DNA of 64,000 nt from the NCBI RefSeq assembly GCF_046250175.1, contig NZ_CP176468.1, one strand, 5' to 3'. Under the pieces are notes generated by a model. It ran no database searches. It saw nothing but the letters and a program-made list of their open reading frames with translations, and was not told where the DNA came from. Below are positions 1 to 8,384 of the stretch, one piece after another; position 1 is the stretch's first letter, and each line of letters starts with the position of its first letter. The stretch is from Psychromonas sp030397575 (GTDB taxonomy: Bacteria; Pseudomonadota; Gammaproteobacteria; Enterobacterales; Psychromonadaceae). Position numbers and translations under genes: made by a program.

Positions 1-1068
1 GATCAACTTGAGTTAGCATTCAGTGAATATATGGGTGTTGATAATTGCTTAGCTTGTGCTTCCTGTGGTTATGCTTTGCATATTGCTTTAAAAGCATTGG
101 GTATTAAAGAAGGTGACAAAGTCCTTTGTAATGCTTTTACTTTAGCTCCTGTTCCCGGTGCGATAGATAATGCCGGCGGTATTCCTGTTTTAGTCGATAT
201 TGACGATCAACTTTGTATTGATTTGGATGATTTAGAAAATAAAGCGCGCTTAAGCGGCGCTAAATACTTATTGCTTTCTCATATGCGCGGACATATTTCA
301 GATATGGATCGAGTGATGGAAATCTGTAAAAACTTCAATTTATTACTAATAGAAGATTGTGCTCATACTATGGGAGCTAAATGGAACGATAGGATGAGTG
401 GAAGTTTTGGTGATGTTGCATGTTTTAGTACACAAACCTATAAACATATGAATTCAGGTGAAGGCGGGTTATTAATTACGCCTCACAGCGACGTTATTAC
501 AAAAGCTATTATCTACTCAGGTTCTTATATGCTTTATGATAAACACTACGCAGCACCAGATAAACAGGCCTTTGATGCCGTTAAGTATACAACTCCTAAT
601 TATAGTGGGCGTATGGATAACCTAAGAGCTGCGGTATTACTACCACAACTTGAGCTGCTCGATAAAAAGTGTAGGGCTTGGAATGATAGATATTATGCAA
701 TGAGTGATATTTTTAAAGCGAGCAATAATATTGTGTTAATAGCGAGAAATACCAAAGAGAAGTTTGTGGCTAGTTCTATACAGTTTTTTATACCTTCTTT
801 ATCTTCTGCTCGTTTTCCATTACTTATTAAGGAATGTGAAGCGCAAGGGGTTTCTATAAAATGGTTTGGAGACAGCGAGCCAAATGGTTACACCAGTAAA
901 TATGATAGTTGGCATTACCTTAATGATAAAACTAGCCTAGAGACGACAGAGCGCATTTTATCTACGTTAATTGATATTCGCATTCCACTTACTTTTACTA
1001 TCGAAGATTGTATTACTGTCGCCAAGATTATAAATAAACAGGTCGAACTGGCAGTGGCTAAAGTTTGA
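1..1068 (+). CDS. DegT/DnrJ/EryC1/StrS-family PLP aminotransferase, 5' end missing
   Basis: The reading frame is open from base 1, so the gene starts upstream of the window; the ATG at 31 is an internal Met. The family consists of PLP-dependent sugar or cyclitol aminotransferases and dehydratases, usually in nucleotide-sugar, polysaccharide or antibiotic pathways. Visible signs are the N-terminal substrate/PLP segment (CASCGYALHIAL), the IEDCAH motif with the Asp that contacts the PLP ring nitrogen, and FSTQTYKHMNSGEGG, whose Lys (about residue 148 counted from base 1) should form the Schiff base. The C-terminal part is less typical than the N-terminal part. Its partners lie outside the window, so the substrate cannot be named. 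The family call is firm; the role is unknown. Confidence 0.85.
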   Translation, partial: DQLELAFSEYMGVDNCLACASCGYALHIALKALGIKEGDKVLCNAFTLAPVPGAIDNAGGIPVLVDIDDQLCIDLDDLENKARLSGAKYLLLSHMRGHISDMDRVMEICKNFNLLLIEDCAHTMGAKWNDRMSGSFGDVACFSTQTYKHMNSGEGGLLITPHSDVITKAIIYSGSYMLYDKHYAAPDKQAFDAVKYTTPNYSGRMDNLRAAVLLPQLELLDKKCRAWNDRYYAMSDIFKASNNIVLIARNTKEKFVASSIQFFIPSLSSARFPLLIKECEAQGVSIKWFGDSEPNGYTSKYDSWHYLNDKTSLETTERILSTLIDIRIPLTFTIEDCITVAKIINKQVELAVAKV

Positions 1069-1091
1069 GGCTGGTGAAGTAAAAGAGTTAT

Positions 1092-1124
1092 ATAAAAAGA
1101 CCAGTAACATAAGTGACTGGTCTT
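1092..1124 (-). terminator. Rho-independent terminator of the yagU-like gene
   Basis: Perfect 9-bp stem AAGACCAGT/ACTGGTCTT with a 10-nt loop lies between two convergent genes. Only the minus strand has a T run after the stem (CTTTTTATA), so it best serves the gene ending at 1151. Confidence 0.7.
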
Positions 1125-1150
1125 GGTGTAAACGGTATTTAGTGTAAGTA

Positions 1151-1618
1151 CTATGCCTTTTTCATCATATATTGACGGAAAACTTCAATCACCCACATCC
1201 ATAAAATATGTCCTAATGTTTCAGAAACAAGTTCATTTATCGGTAGATCCCATATTGCAGGTGCCCAACCAAACACAGGTAAGGTAATGCCGTGGAAAAG
1301 GATTGTTAATAAGATACCAAACCCAACCCCCTGCCATAACGTTATTTTGGGACAACGTTCTGCAAGTACACAGTAAAGCATTGCAAAAAAGATAGAGAAT
1401 AGGTGATGAACACCTGCAATACCCCAGTTAACAACATGCTCAGAATAAGTGTAAGTCATATTTTGAATGTTAAAACCTAAGTCACTTAACATTTCTGCTG
1501 GAGGAATTGCTCTGTCTGGCGTTCTTGGTGGCATAGGGTTTTCTGTTCCCCATTTTACAAAGCTTGATACGTTACCACCTACAAAACCTGTCCATGCAGC
1601 GTATAGGTACTTTTTCAT
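1151..1618 (-). CDS. yagU: YagU-like inner membrane protein (DUF1440)
   Basis: A 155-residue membrane protein resembling E. coli YagU, a DUF1440 inner-membrane protein linked to acid resistance. Shared landmarks are VSSFVKWGTENPMPPR near the N-terminus, the HVVNW segment, a central hydrophobic stretch followed by CPKITLWQGVGFG, and WDLPINELVSETLGHILWMW near the C-terminus. I see about four hydrophobic segments. I chose the ATG at 1618 rather than the one at 1630, because GAGG lies 6 nt before 1618 and nothing similar precedes 1630. It is shorter than YagU (about 204 residues), mainly because the middle loop is shorter. Its molecular function is not established, and its neighbours give no clue. 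Confidence 0.8.
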   Translation of the reverse strand: MKKYLYAAWTGFVGGNVSSFVKWGTENPMPPRTPDRAIPPAEMLSDLGFNIQNMTYTYSEHVVNWGIAGVHHLFSIFFAMLYCVLAERCPKITLWQGVGFGILLTILFHGITLPVFGWAPAIWDLPINELVSETLGHILWMWVIEVFRQYMMKKA

Positions 1619-1875
1619 GTTAAACCTCATTTTATTATTGTTATGTTAGAGTCTGACTAATAAGTGATATTAATCGTGCCAATGTCAGCACTTAATCATA
1701 TCTTACGGCAAGCGTATCGTTTTATCTGTCTGAACTTTTATATGACAAATTTATTTAGTAAAAAATCCGTCTATTTTATTTAACTAAGTATAGGAATAGA
1801 AGGTTATAGAGGTCAGCATTAATGAGTTATTAAATACAATCTTATTATGAGAAAAATATGTAGAAGTCATTACAA

Positions 1876-1898
1876 CCCTACATTTTTTAAATGTAGGG
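1876..1898. terminator. Hairpin directly after the MarR gene
   Basis: Perfect 10-bp stem CCCTACATTT/AAATGTAGGG with a 3-nt loop starts just past the MarR stop codon. There is no T run on the minus strand, so it may be a weak terminator or an mRNA 3'-end stabiliser. Confidence 0.4.
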
Positions 1899-1899
1899 G

Positions 1900-2379
1900 T
1901 TAGGTCTCTGTGTCTTGTATCTTGCCAACTAATAATACTGGTGCAGCATCTAATTCAGTGGCGTCCATCATTGAGGCAATGCGTTCTACAGCAGAAAGCA
2001 GTTGGCTTTGCTCCCATTCATCAAGGTTCTTATAACGTTTTATAAAATGTTCTTGTAACGGTTTTGGCGATGAACTTAGGACTTCTTTACCTGCTTCACT
2101 TAATGATAAGTGGACCTTGCGTTTATCTGTTTTGCTGCGCGTTCTAATAATAAAGTTTCGCTTTTCAAGTCTATCAAGAATTGTGGTGACAGTTGCAGCA
2201 CTCAATGTTATCTCTTGAGCAATTTGTTTTGCTAGAGGTGCATCGAGTTGATCAATTTTTTGCATAACTAACAATTGTGGGCCTGTTAAGCCTGATTCTT
2301 TGTTTAATTGACGTGAGTGTATACTGATCGCCCTGATCACTCGGCGTAACGAAATTAATAGTTGTTCTTGTTTTTCCAT
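1900..2379 (-). CDS. MarR-family transcriptional regulator
   Basis: A 159-residue winged-helix repressor of the MarR family, which usually senses small aromatic or oxidant ligands and controls adjacent genes. The sequence has the N-terminal dimerisation helix, the recognition region (AKQIAQEITLSAATVTTILDRLEKRNFI) and the wing (RTRSKTDKRKVHLSLSEAGKEVL), at about residues 50-110. The longest frame begins at a GTG at 2388, but the ATG at 2379 has GAGG 8 nt before it and gives the usual start. It lies just downstream of the BCCT transporter gene on the same strand, with a strong terminator between them, so it is probably its own unit. Its target is not evident. Confidence 0.88.
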   Translation of the reverse strand: MEKQEQLLISLRRVIRAISIHSRQLNKESGLTGPQLLVMQKIDQLDAPLAKQIAQEITLSAATVTTILDRLEKRNFIIRTRSKTDKRKVHLSLSEAGKEVLSSSPKPLQEHFIKRYKNLDEWEQSQLLSAVERIASMMDATELDAAPVLLVGKIQDTET

Positions 2380-2444
2380 AATTCTCACCTCAATTTTTTG
2401 CGTAGGATAACAAAAAAAATCATACGTCTCATGTTTAAAATCAT

Positions 2445-2484
2445 AAAAAAGCAGAATAACGGGGGACCGTTATTCTGCTTTTTA
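2445..2484 (-). terminator. Strong Rho-independent terminator after the BCCT gene
   Basis: A 16-bp stem (2447-2462 with 2467-2482) closes on a 4-nt loop and has T runs on both strands. It separates the BCCT transporter from the MarR gene. Confidence 0.85.
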
Positions 2485-2551
2485 TCGAATAGCTTAAGTT
2501 GAGGATATTAAAGACTACATCTACTTCATATACTCTTATTAGCTGTCTTGT

Positions 2552-3769
2552 TTAATCCATTAATTCTATTTTGGTAAAGTCGATTTTGTTCTCTTTAGGG
2601 GAACGTTCAATATTGGCTACTTTACGGTAATGAGTTAATAGCATGTAACCAAAACAACCTAATATTAATCCGATAGCTAGCGCACCAACCCACTGAATTT
2701 GTAAGAAGTTTAGTTTGAACAATAGTGTTAAACCACTTAATAAAACAATGTTACCAATAATATAAGGTACTTTACCAAAACGTTGTACCGTTAAGTTTAA
2801 GTTATCTGTGTATAGGCGTACTAGTGAATCTAATGAGTTAATCACAAACGTTATGCCAACAATTACCATAGCAAGGTTGTAGAAACCTGCCGTAGAGATA
2901 CTATTTGCACTGTAGTAGTAAAGAACAGTAAACCAAATGGCAATTGGGATTGATGGGAAGATCATCATCGCACCTAATACTTGGTATGTTTTCATGCCAC
3001 TAACAAAACGGGAAGTGAATTGACCAATCATGATGCTCCAAGCGAACCACCAGTAAAGATAAAACTCATGGTAATCATTTAGCGGTAATACAAAATGGTG
3101 CAAGTTTGCAAAATAGTCACCTAACAAGCCAAACGTCGTAAAGAATTCACCGACACTTGAATTATCAGATAAGAACGCCCCAGCCCACATTATAATAATC
3201 AACGCAAAAAATAACCAACTACTACCTAAACTCAAGATTCGAACGTAACGAATACTTGTACTTGAATAAACGGCTGTTGCAATTGCTAGGAATACGATTA
3301 AATAGAAGCTACCGACAATCGTTTCACCATCACCTATGCCTGGTAAATACCAAGGTAGGTTGGTCAATAGTAAATAAGCAGTAAAAGCACAGGTTCCGAT
3401 AATTACTACATTGTTGATAAATTTAATCAGCGGTACTTCGAAGAACTTCACTCTTGGTTCAATTACACAAAAGTAAAAACAGGTTACAAAGTAAAATGCC
3501 CAAATTAAGAAAGCCCAGAAACCAAATTCAATAGACAAAGGGTTGGTAAAGCCATATTCAGGGCTCGTTGCTAAATCAGCATAACCAGCAAACTCGGTAA
3601 GCGGGAACATGATCAGACCAACATCTAAACCTGATGTAAATAAGATCGCGATGAAAGTGAATTTGCGTACTGGTGTTACACCGATACATTGCATATTACC
3701 CCAGCGATATAGGATAAAAGCAATTGCTGCAAATACGAATAAAATACCAGTAGATAGCCAAAGAGTCAT
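2552..3769 (-). CDS. Compact BCCT-family transporter, probable choline/betaine carrier
   Basis: A 405-residue polytopic membrane protein with about 10 hydrophobic segments. It fits the betaine/carnitine/choline transporter fold: FTSGLDVGLIMFPLTEF aligns with the BCCT TM3 glycine/Na+ motif, and YWWFAWSIMIGQFTSR with the Trp-rich TM8 substrate box, followed by the conserved SGMKTYQVLG cytoplasmic turn. It is 100 or more residues shorter than typical BCCT proteins and appears to lack most of the first two helices and the long C-terminal tail. The TTG at 3784 is rejected as the start: GGGAGG lies within that extension and sits 7 nt before the ATG at 3769. Lying 260 bp after betA on the same strand, it most likely carries choline into the cell. 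The family call is good; the substrate is inferred from position. Confidence 0.72.
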   Translation of the reverse strand: MTLWLSTGILFVFAAIAFILYRWGNMQCIGVTPVRKFTFIAILFTSGLDVGLIMFPLTEFAGYADLATSPEYGFTNPLSIEFGFWAFLIWAFYFVTCFYFCVIEPRVKFFEVPLIKFINNVVIIGTCAFTAYLLLTNLPWYLPGIGDGETIVGSFYLIVFLAIATAVYSSTSIRYVRILSLGSSWLFFALIIIMWAGAFLSDNSSVGEFFTTFGLLGDYFANLHHFVLPLNDYHEFYLYWWFAWSIMIGQFTSRFVSGMKTYQVLGAMMIFPSIPIAIWFTVLYYYSANSISTAGFYNLAMVIVGITFVINSLDSLVRLYTDNLNLTVQRFGKVPYIIGNIVLLSGLTLLFKLNFLQIQWVGALAIGLILGCFGYMLLTHYRKVANIERSPKENKIDFTKIELMD

Positions 3770-4029
3770 TATTTGGCCTCCCAATGGTTGGTGTTGATAA
3801 ACATATATAATTCCTTGTTTTATGTTTTAAAACACTACGCCATTATTTTTAAGACAATCTTGCCCTCAAACCTTAAGTATCGTGTAGTAAACGATATTTA
3901 AACCCTGAAAAATAACGTAGTTTATAAAGCCATTTTGTGTTGATGAGGCTGGCTGATTACCTATTTTTAACGGCACAAAACTCCTGAGAGCAATGCACCA
4001 TTATGCTTATGACAAGTATTTGTCATTAA
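3770..4029. other. Gap between betA and the BCCT gene
   Basis: This gap has a small perfect hairpin right after the betA stop (4009-4026, ATGACAA/TTGTCAT, 4-nt loop) and no T run. The rest is AT-rich and could hold a promoter for the BCCT gene. I do not see a second BetI-like operator here. Confidence 0.35.
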
Positions 4030-5727
4030 TTAGTTTTGTCGTTTCGGTGCAGCGAAGCGTTGAGTGTTTTGCCAATCGTCAGCAATAGCGACATTTGATA
4101 GGTTAGGAGCCAGCATTTTGTTTCCTAAAATAATATCTGCCGCTCGCTCCGCAACCATGATAGTGGGTGAGTTTAAGTTGCCATTAGGAATGGTAGGAAA
4201 GATAGATGAATCAACAACGCGTAGCGCATCAATACCGTGCACTTTCGTTTCTGAGTTAACTACTGCCATATCATCTTCACCCATTTTGCACGAACAAGAA
4301 GGATGGTAAGCACTTTCTACAGAGCTTCTTACAAACTCATCAATCTCTTGGTCTGTTTGTATCGCTAAACCTGGTTGAATTTCTTCACCTCGATACTCAT
4401 CTAAAGCTGGTTGATTAATGATTTCACGTGTTAATCGAACACAAGCTCTGAAGCCTTCAATATCATCTTGATGCGCTAAGTAATTAAATTGAATTTCAGG
4501 AGCTGTCATAGGGTCATTTGAGACAACTTTTACTGAACCGCGACTTTTTGGTTTGTTATGTCCAATATGTACTTGGAAACCATGCCCAGCAAAAGCTTCT
4601 TTCCCGTCATAACGCATTGCTGCTGGGAGAAAGTGATATTGTAGATCTGGCCACTCTATGCTTTTTTTAGAGCGAATAAATCCACACGATTCAAAATGGT
4701 TAGTTGCACCTAATCCAGACTTATTGAGGATCCACCGCGTACCTATCAATAATTTATTCAATGGATCAAGTTTACCGTTTAGTGAAATTGGTTTAAGGCA
4801 TTTGAATTGAAAGTAAAATTCAAGGTGATCCTGCAAATTTTCACCGACACCAGGTAATTCATGATGTTGCTCAATACCCGCTGCTTTAAGTGTTTCAGCC
4901 CTACCAATACCCGATAATTGTAATAAATGAGGGGAACCAATAGAGCCTGCGCTTAGTAATACTTCTTTGTTAGATAAAACATCAATGACTTTATCTTTAA
5001 CTTGATAACGTACACCCACTGCTTTTTTATTTTCTAACAGTACTTTGTGCACCAAAGCGTGTGTAACAACGGTTAGATTGCTGCGCTTCATGGCTGGACG
5101 TAAATAAGCATTTGCAGTAGACCAACGAACACCGTTTTTAACAGTCATGTGCATAGGGCCGAAGCCTTCTTGCTGCTCTGCATTATAATCTTCAGTTGCT
5201 AAGTAGCCTGCATCAACACCCGCATTAACAAAAGCTTGATATAGAGGGTTTTGCATGTTGTTACCATTGTTAACAGCAAGAGGACCATTATTACCTCGGT
5301 ATTCATTACCGCCAAACGCCCATGTTTCTGCTTTTTTAAAGTAAGGTAAACAATGTGCATAATCCCAATTATTAGCACCTGCTTGCTGCCATTCATCAAA
5401 GTCACGGGCATGTCCACGTACATAAACCATACCGTTGATTGATGATGAACCTCCTAGTACCTTACCGCGAGGACAATGCATACGACGATTATTTAAAAAT
5501 GGTTCAGGTTGTGTTTCAAATTGCCATGCATACTTTTTGGTATTCATTGGGATGGATAGTGCTGTTGGCATTTGAATGAATATACTTTTATCGCTGCCAC
5601 CAGTCTCTAACAACAAAACTTTGTTGTTAGTATCTTCTGAGAGACGGTTTGCTAATACACAACCTGCGCTACCTGCACCAACGATAATATAATCATAATC
5701 TGCTTTATTATTTAAATTTGAAGTCAT
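4030..5727 (-). CDS. betA: Choline dehydrogenase
   Basis: A 565-residue FAD-dependent GMC oxidoreductase that oxidises choline to betaine aldehyde, passing electrons to the membrane respiratory chain. The Rossmann FAD motif (IIVGAGSAGCVLANRLSE) is near residue 15, the GMC signature (PRGKVLGGSSSINGMVYVRG) near residue 90, and the second signature (LLSAGSIGSPHLLQLSGIG) near residue 260. The catalytic pair is HPSCSCKMG (His about 475) and NLNSPT (Asn about 519), 44 residues apart as in choline oxidases. Of two adjacent ATGs, I prefer the second (5727), which has AAGGA 5 nt upstream; that site overlaps the betB stop. It is the last gene of betIBA. Confidence 0.95.
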   Translation of the reverse strand: MTSNLNNKADYDYIIVGAGSAGCVLANRLSEDTNNKVLLLETGGSDKSIFIQMPTALSIPMNTKKYAWQFETQPEPFLNNRRMHCPRGKVLGGSSSINGMVYVRGHARDFDEWQQAGANNWDYAHCLPYFKKAETWAFGGNEYRGNNGPLAVNNGNNMQNPLYQAFVNAGVDAGYLATEDYNAEQQEGFGPMHMTVKNGVRWSTANAYLRPAMKRSNLTVVTHALVHKVLLENKKAVGVRYQVKDKVIDVLSNKEVLLSAGSIGSPHLLQLSGIGRAETLKAAGIEQHHELPGVGENLQDHLEFYFQFKCLKPISLNGKLDPLNKLLIGTRWILNKSGLGATNHFESCGFIRSKKSIEWPDLQYHFLPAAMRYDGKEAFAGHGFQVHIGHNKPKSRGSVKVVSNDPMTAPEIQFNYLAHQDDIEGFRACVRLTREIINQPALDEYRGEEIQPGLAIQTDQEIDEFVRSSVESAYHPSCSCKMGEDDMAVVNSETKVHGIDALRVVDSSIFPTIPNGNLNSPTIMVAERAADIILGNKMLAPNLSNVAIADDWQNTQRFAAPKRQN

Positions 5728-5735
5728 CATATTCC

Positions 5736-7202
5736 TTAAAATGGGCTTTCTAATGTTTGCATACCAACGTAGACAGCTTTAATTTGAGTATATGCTTTGA
5801 GTGTTTCACTACCGTTCTCTCGACCGATACCAGACATTTTGTAGCCACCTACTGGCATTTCAGAAGGTGAAGCCCCGTAAGCATTGATCCAACAAATTCC
5901 TGCTTGTATTTGATGTATTACACGATGAGCGCGAGTGATGTCTTGTGTGAATACGGCTGCGGCCAACCCTAAATGTGTGTCATTGGCACGTTCAACCACT
6001 TCCTCTTCTTCTGAGAAAGTTAATACGGACATAACAGGGCCAAAAATTTCTTCTTTTACAATCGTCATCTGATCATCACAATCAGTGAATACTGTGGGGG
6101 CAACAAAAAAACCATTAGGAGCGTTACTTGGTTGTAATGCGTTCCCGCCAGTTAATAAGGTTGCTCCCTCTTTTTTACCTATTTCAATGTAATCCAATAC
6201 TTTTTGCTGATGATCTTTAGAAATTAAAGCGCCAAAGTTAGTATCAGGGTTCATTGGATCGCCACAGATAATATTTTGTTCAATGCGAGACTTTAGACGT
6301 TTAATAAACTCGGGATAGATATCTTTTTGAACAAAAACACGCGTACCATTAGTGCAAATTTCACCTTGGGTATAGAAGTTACCTAACATTGCTGCAGAAA
6401 CAGCATTATCGATATCTGCATCATTAAAGATGATTAAAGGCGATTTACCGCCTAGTTCCATGGTCACTTCTTTTAATGAAGTCGCAGCTGAACTCATGAC
6501 TTTCTTACCAGTACCGACTTCACCTGTGAAAGAGACTTTCGCAATATCTGGATCATTAGTTAACCATGCACCAACACGACCATCGCCTTGAACAACATTG
6601 AAGACACCATCAGGCACACCAGCTTCAGTAAAAATTTCCGCTAGACGCATTGCACCACGAGGCGTTTCTTCTGATGGTTTAAAAATCATTGCATTACCGC
6701 AGGCTAAAGCAGGTGCAGCTTTCCAACATGCGATTTGTATTGGATAGTTCCAAGCACCAATGCCTGCACAAATGCCAAGTGGTTCACGGCGGGTATAGTA
6801 AAAGTCATCACCAACAGGCTGTTGGTTACCTTCAATACTTGGCGCAAGGCCGGCAAAAAATTCAATTGAATCTGCACCCGTGACAACGTCAACCTCAGAT
6901 GCTTCTTGCCATGGTTTACCTGTATCTAGTACTTCACCTTCAGCTAGCTCATCATTACGCTCTCGTAATAAAGCAACCGCTTTAAGCAAAATGCGGCTAC
7001 GTTCCATTGGTGTCATTGCAGACCAAACAGCGAAGCCTTTTTTAGCACTTTCAATTGCAGCTTTTTGTACTGCTTCAGTTGCAGTTTCAACAAGGTAACT
7101 GACTTCGCCAGTTGCTGGGTTAATCACTTCAAAAGTTTCACCGCTGTCGTTAGCGATATATTGACCATGAATATAATTTTGATAAACGTTTAATGATGAC
7201 AT
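5736..7202 (-). CDS. betB: Betaine aldehyde dehydrogenase
   Basis: A 488-residue NAD(P)-dependent aldehyde dehydrogenase that converts betaine aldehyde to glycine betaine, the second step of choline oxidation. Catalytic residues are visible: oxyanion Asn152 in AWNYP, general base Glu249 in TMELGGKSP and nucleophile Cys283 in GEICTNGTRV. The NAD-binding SFTGEVGTG motif is near residue 224. Length matches E. coli BetB (490). Its ATG overlaps the betI stop codon (TAATG), so translation of the two is coupled. The product is an osmoprotectant, which fits a marine host. Confidence 0.95.
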   Translation of the reverse strand: MSSLNVYQNYIHGQYIANDSGETFEVINPATGEVSYLVETATEAVQKAAIESAKKGFAVWSAMTPMERSRILLKAVALLRERNDELAEGEVLDTGKPWQEASEVDVVTGADSIEFFAGLAPSIEGNQQPVGDDFYYTRREPLGICAGIGAWNYPIQIACWKAAPALACGNAMIFKPSEETPRGAMRLAEIFTEAGVPDGVFNVVQGDGRVGAWLTNDPDIAKVSFTGEVGTGKKVMSSAATSLKEVTMELGGKSPLIIFNDADIDNAVSAAMLGNFYTQGEICTNGTRVFVQKDIYPEFIKRLKSRIEQNIICGDPMNPDTNFGALISKDHQQKVLDYIEIGKKEGATLLTGGNALQPSNAPNGFFVAPTVFTDCDDQMTIVKEEIFGPVMSVLTFSEEEEVVERANDTHLGLAAAVFTQDITRAHRVIHQIQAGICWINAYGASPSEMPVGGYKMSGIGRENGSETLKAYTQIKAVYVGMQTLESPF

Positions 7203-7798
7203 TATTTCTCTCCGTACTGTTTAAGCACAGTATTGATAAAGGCTTTAGATAAAGTTTGAGCTTGTTTGAATTCTTCTTCTGGAGAAGCACTTAATGCGCT
7301 TCGTAACCAAAAACCGTCAATGATTGCAGCAGTTTGTTTTGCGGCATCGATTGCCTCATTTTTGGGCAATAATTTTTTAAAGGGGTAAAGCAAATTACTG
7401 TACAAACGCTTGTTATTGATGTGTTGTAATCTGGCTAATCCTGGGTCATGCATTGCTTGAGACCAAAAGCTTAACCAAGTTTTGGTTGCTGCATTAGAGC
7501 GCTGTAATTCAGTAAAATTTGCATCAACAACAACCTGTAAGCGGGCTTCCGCAGATAAGGGTTGATTGTTTATTTTAGTTAATAAAGCTTGTTTTAATTG
7601 ATCGATTAAATACCTAAGCGTGGCTTCGATTAATCCTTGTTTCCCACCAAAGTAATGACTGATGATGCCTGAAGACATGCCTGCAATAGCGCTGATGGTA
7701 TTAATCGTTGTATGTTGTAATCCATAGCGTTCAACTGAAATTAATGTGGCATCAATAAGTTCTTGTTGTCGAACTTCTTTCATTGGTGGTCTTGCCAT
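7202..7798 (-). CDS. betI: Choline-responsive repressor BetI (TetR family)
   Basis: A 198-residue TetR-family regulator; E. coli BetI is 195 residues. The N-terminal helix-turn-helix (residues 10-60) has the characteristic HTTINTISAIAGMSSGIISHYFGGKQGLIEAT, close to the BetI consensus. The C-terminal domain should bind choline and release the operator. It is the first gene of betIBA, and the matching operator lies 44-65 bp upstream of its start, so autoregulation is expected. Confidence 0.93.
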   Translation of the reverse strand: MARPPMKEVRQQELIDATLISVERYGLQHTTINTISAIAGMSSGIISHYFGGKQGLIEATLRYLIDQLKQALLTKINNQPLSAEARLQVVVDANFTELQRSNAATKTWLSFWSQAMHDPGLARLQHINNKRLYSNLLYPFKKLLPKNEAIDAAKQTAAIIDGFWLRSALSASPEEEFKQAQTLSKAFINTVLKQYGEK

Positions 7799-7841
7799 TA
7801 CTCAGTTCCTTTTTAATACAAAACAAATCTCTAAATAATAG

Positions 7842-7863
7842 ATTGATTGAACAGTCAATTAAT
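7842..7863. promoter_or_regulatory. Probable BetI operator
   Basis: Imperfect palindrome with core TTGAACAGTCAA, flanked by ATTGA and TTAAT; 8 of 11 half-site positions are symmetric. It has the TTGA-N4-TCAA form typical of BetI sites and lies just upstream of betI, where binding would block the promoter. Confidence 0.65.
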
Positions 7864-8327
7864 ATACTAATGATTAGAGTGCTAACTATCAAGTGATATT
7901 TGTAAGCCTGACAGGATCATTGCTTGCTTAATATTGGGTCAGTTATATTCAACACTTAACAAGTTTTAGCCTGAATTGTTGTGTTTATTGGGGTTTTAGG
8001 GCTATTTGTCAATAAAATGTAATCAGATATCGATAAGTTAAATTAGTTTTGTTGAAAACTATTTTGAGTGGGCGAATTGTCAAAAATGGATGTTTACTTA
8101 ATTAATTTAAAGAAAGTTTTATTTAATTGCTGCTTATGCCGATTATGTTCAAGGGGACAGTCTTTCCATTGAAGATAGGTGTATTTGATAGCGCATACAC
8201 TAATACGGTGTAGATCATTCGAAAATACGTCATCCAATGTCAATTATTGAACTTAAATCTATTTTTTATTCATTAATGCTCAATAGGAGTATTAAATTGT
8301 TAATTACGCTGTTAATTGAAAGATATT
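7864..8327. other. Intergenic region between divergent betI and glpD
   Basis: About 460 bp of AT-rich DNA without a credible reading frame, beyond the BetI operator and before the GlpR sites. I see no strong hairpin or repeat. It probably holds the upstream promoter parts of both divergent units. Confidence 0.5.
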
Positions 8328-8366
8328 TATGCTCTAATCTGAACATTAAGTGCGTTATCGAACATT
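8328..8366 (+). promoter_or_regulatory. Tandem GlpR operators upstream of glpD
   Basis: Two 20-bp GlpR-type sites sit head to tail. The downstream site TAAGTGCGTTATCGAACATT (8347-8366) matches the E. coli consensus WATGTTCGWTAWCGAACATW at 18 of 20 positions. The upstream site TATGCTCTAATCTGAACATT (8328-8347) matches at about 14 of 20. They end 18 bp before the glpD start. The GlpR gene itself is at 30475-31263. Confidence 0.75.
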
Positions 8367-8384
8367 TTTTCAAAGGATTACGAA

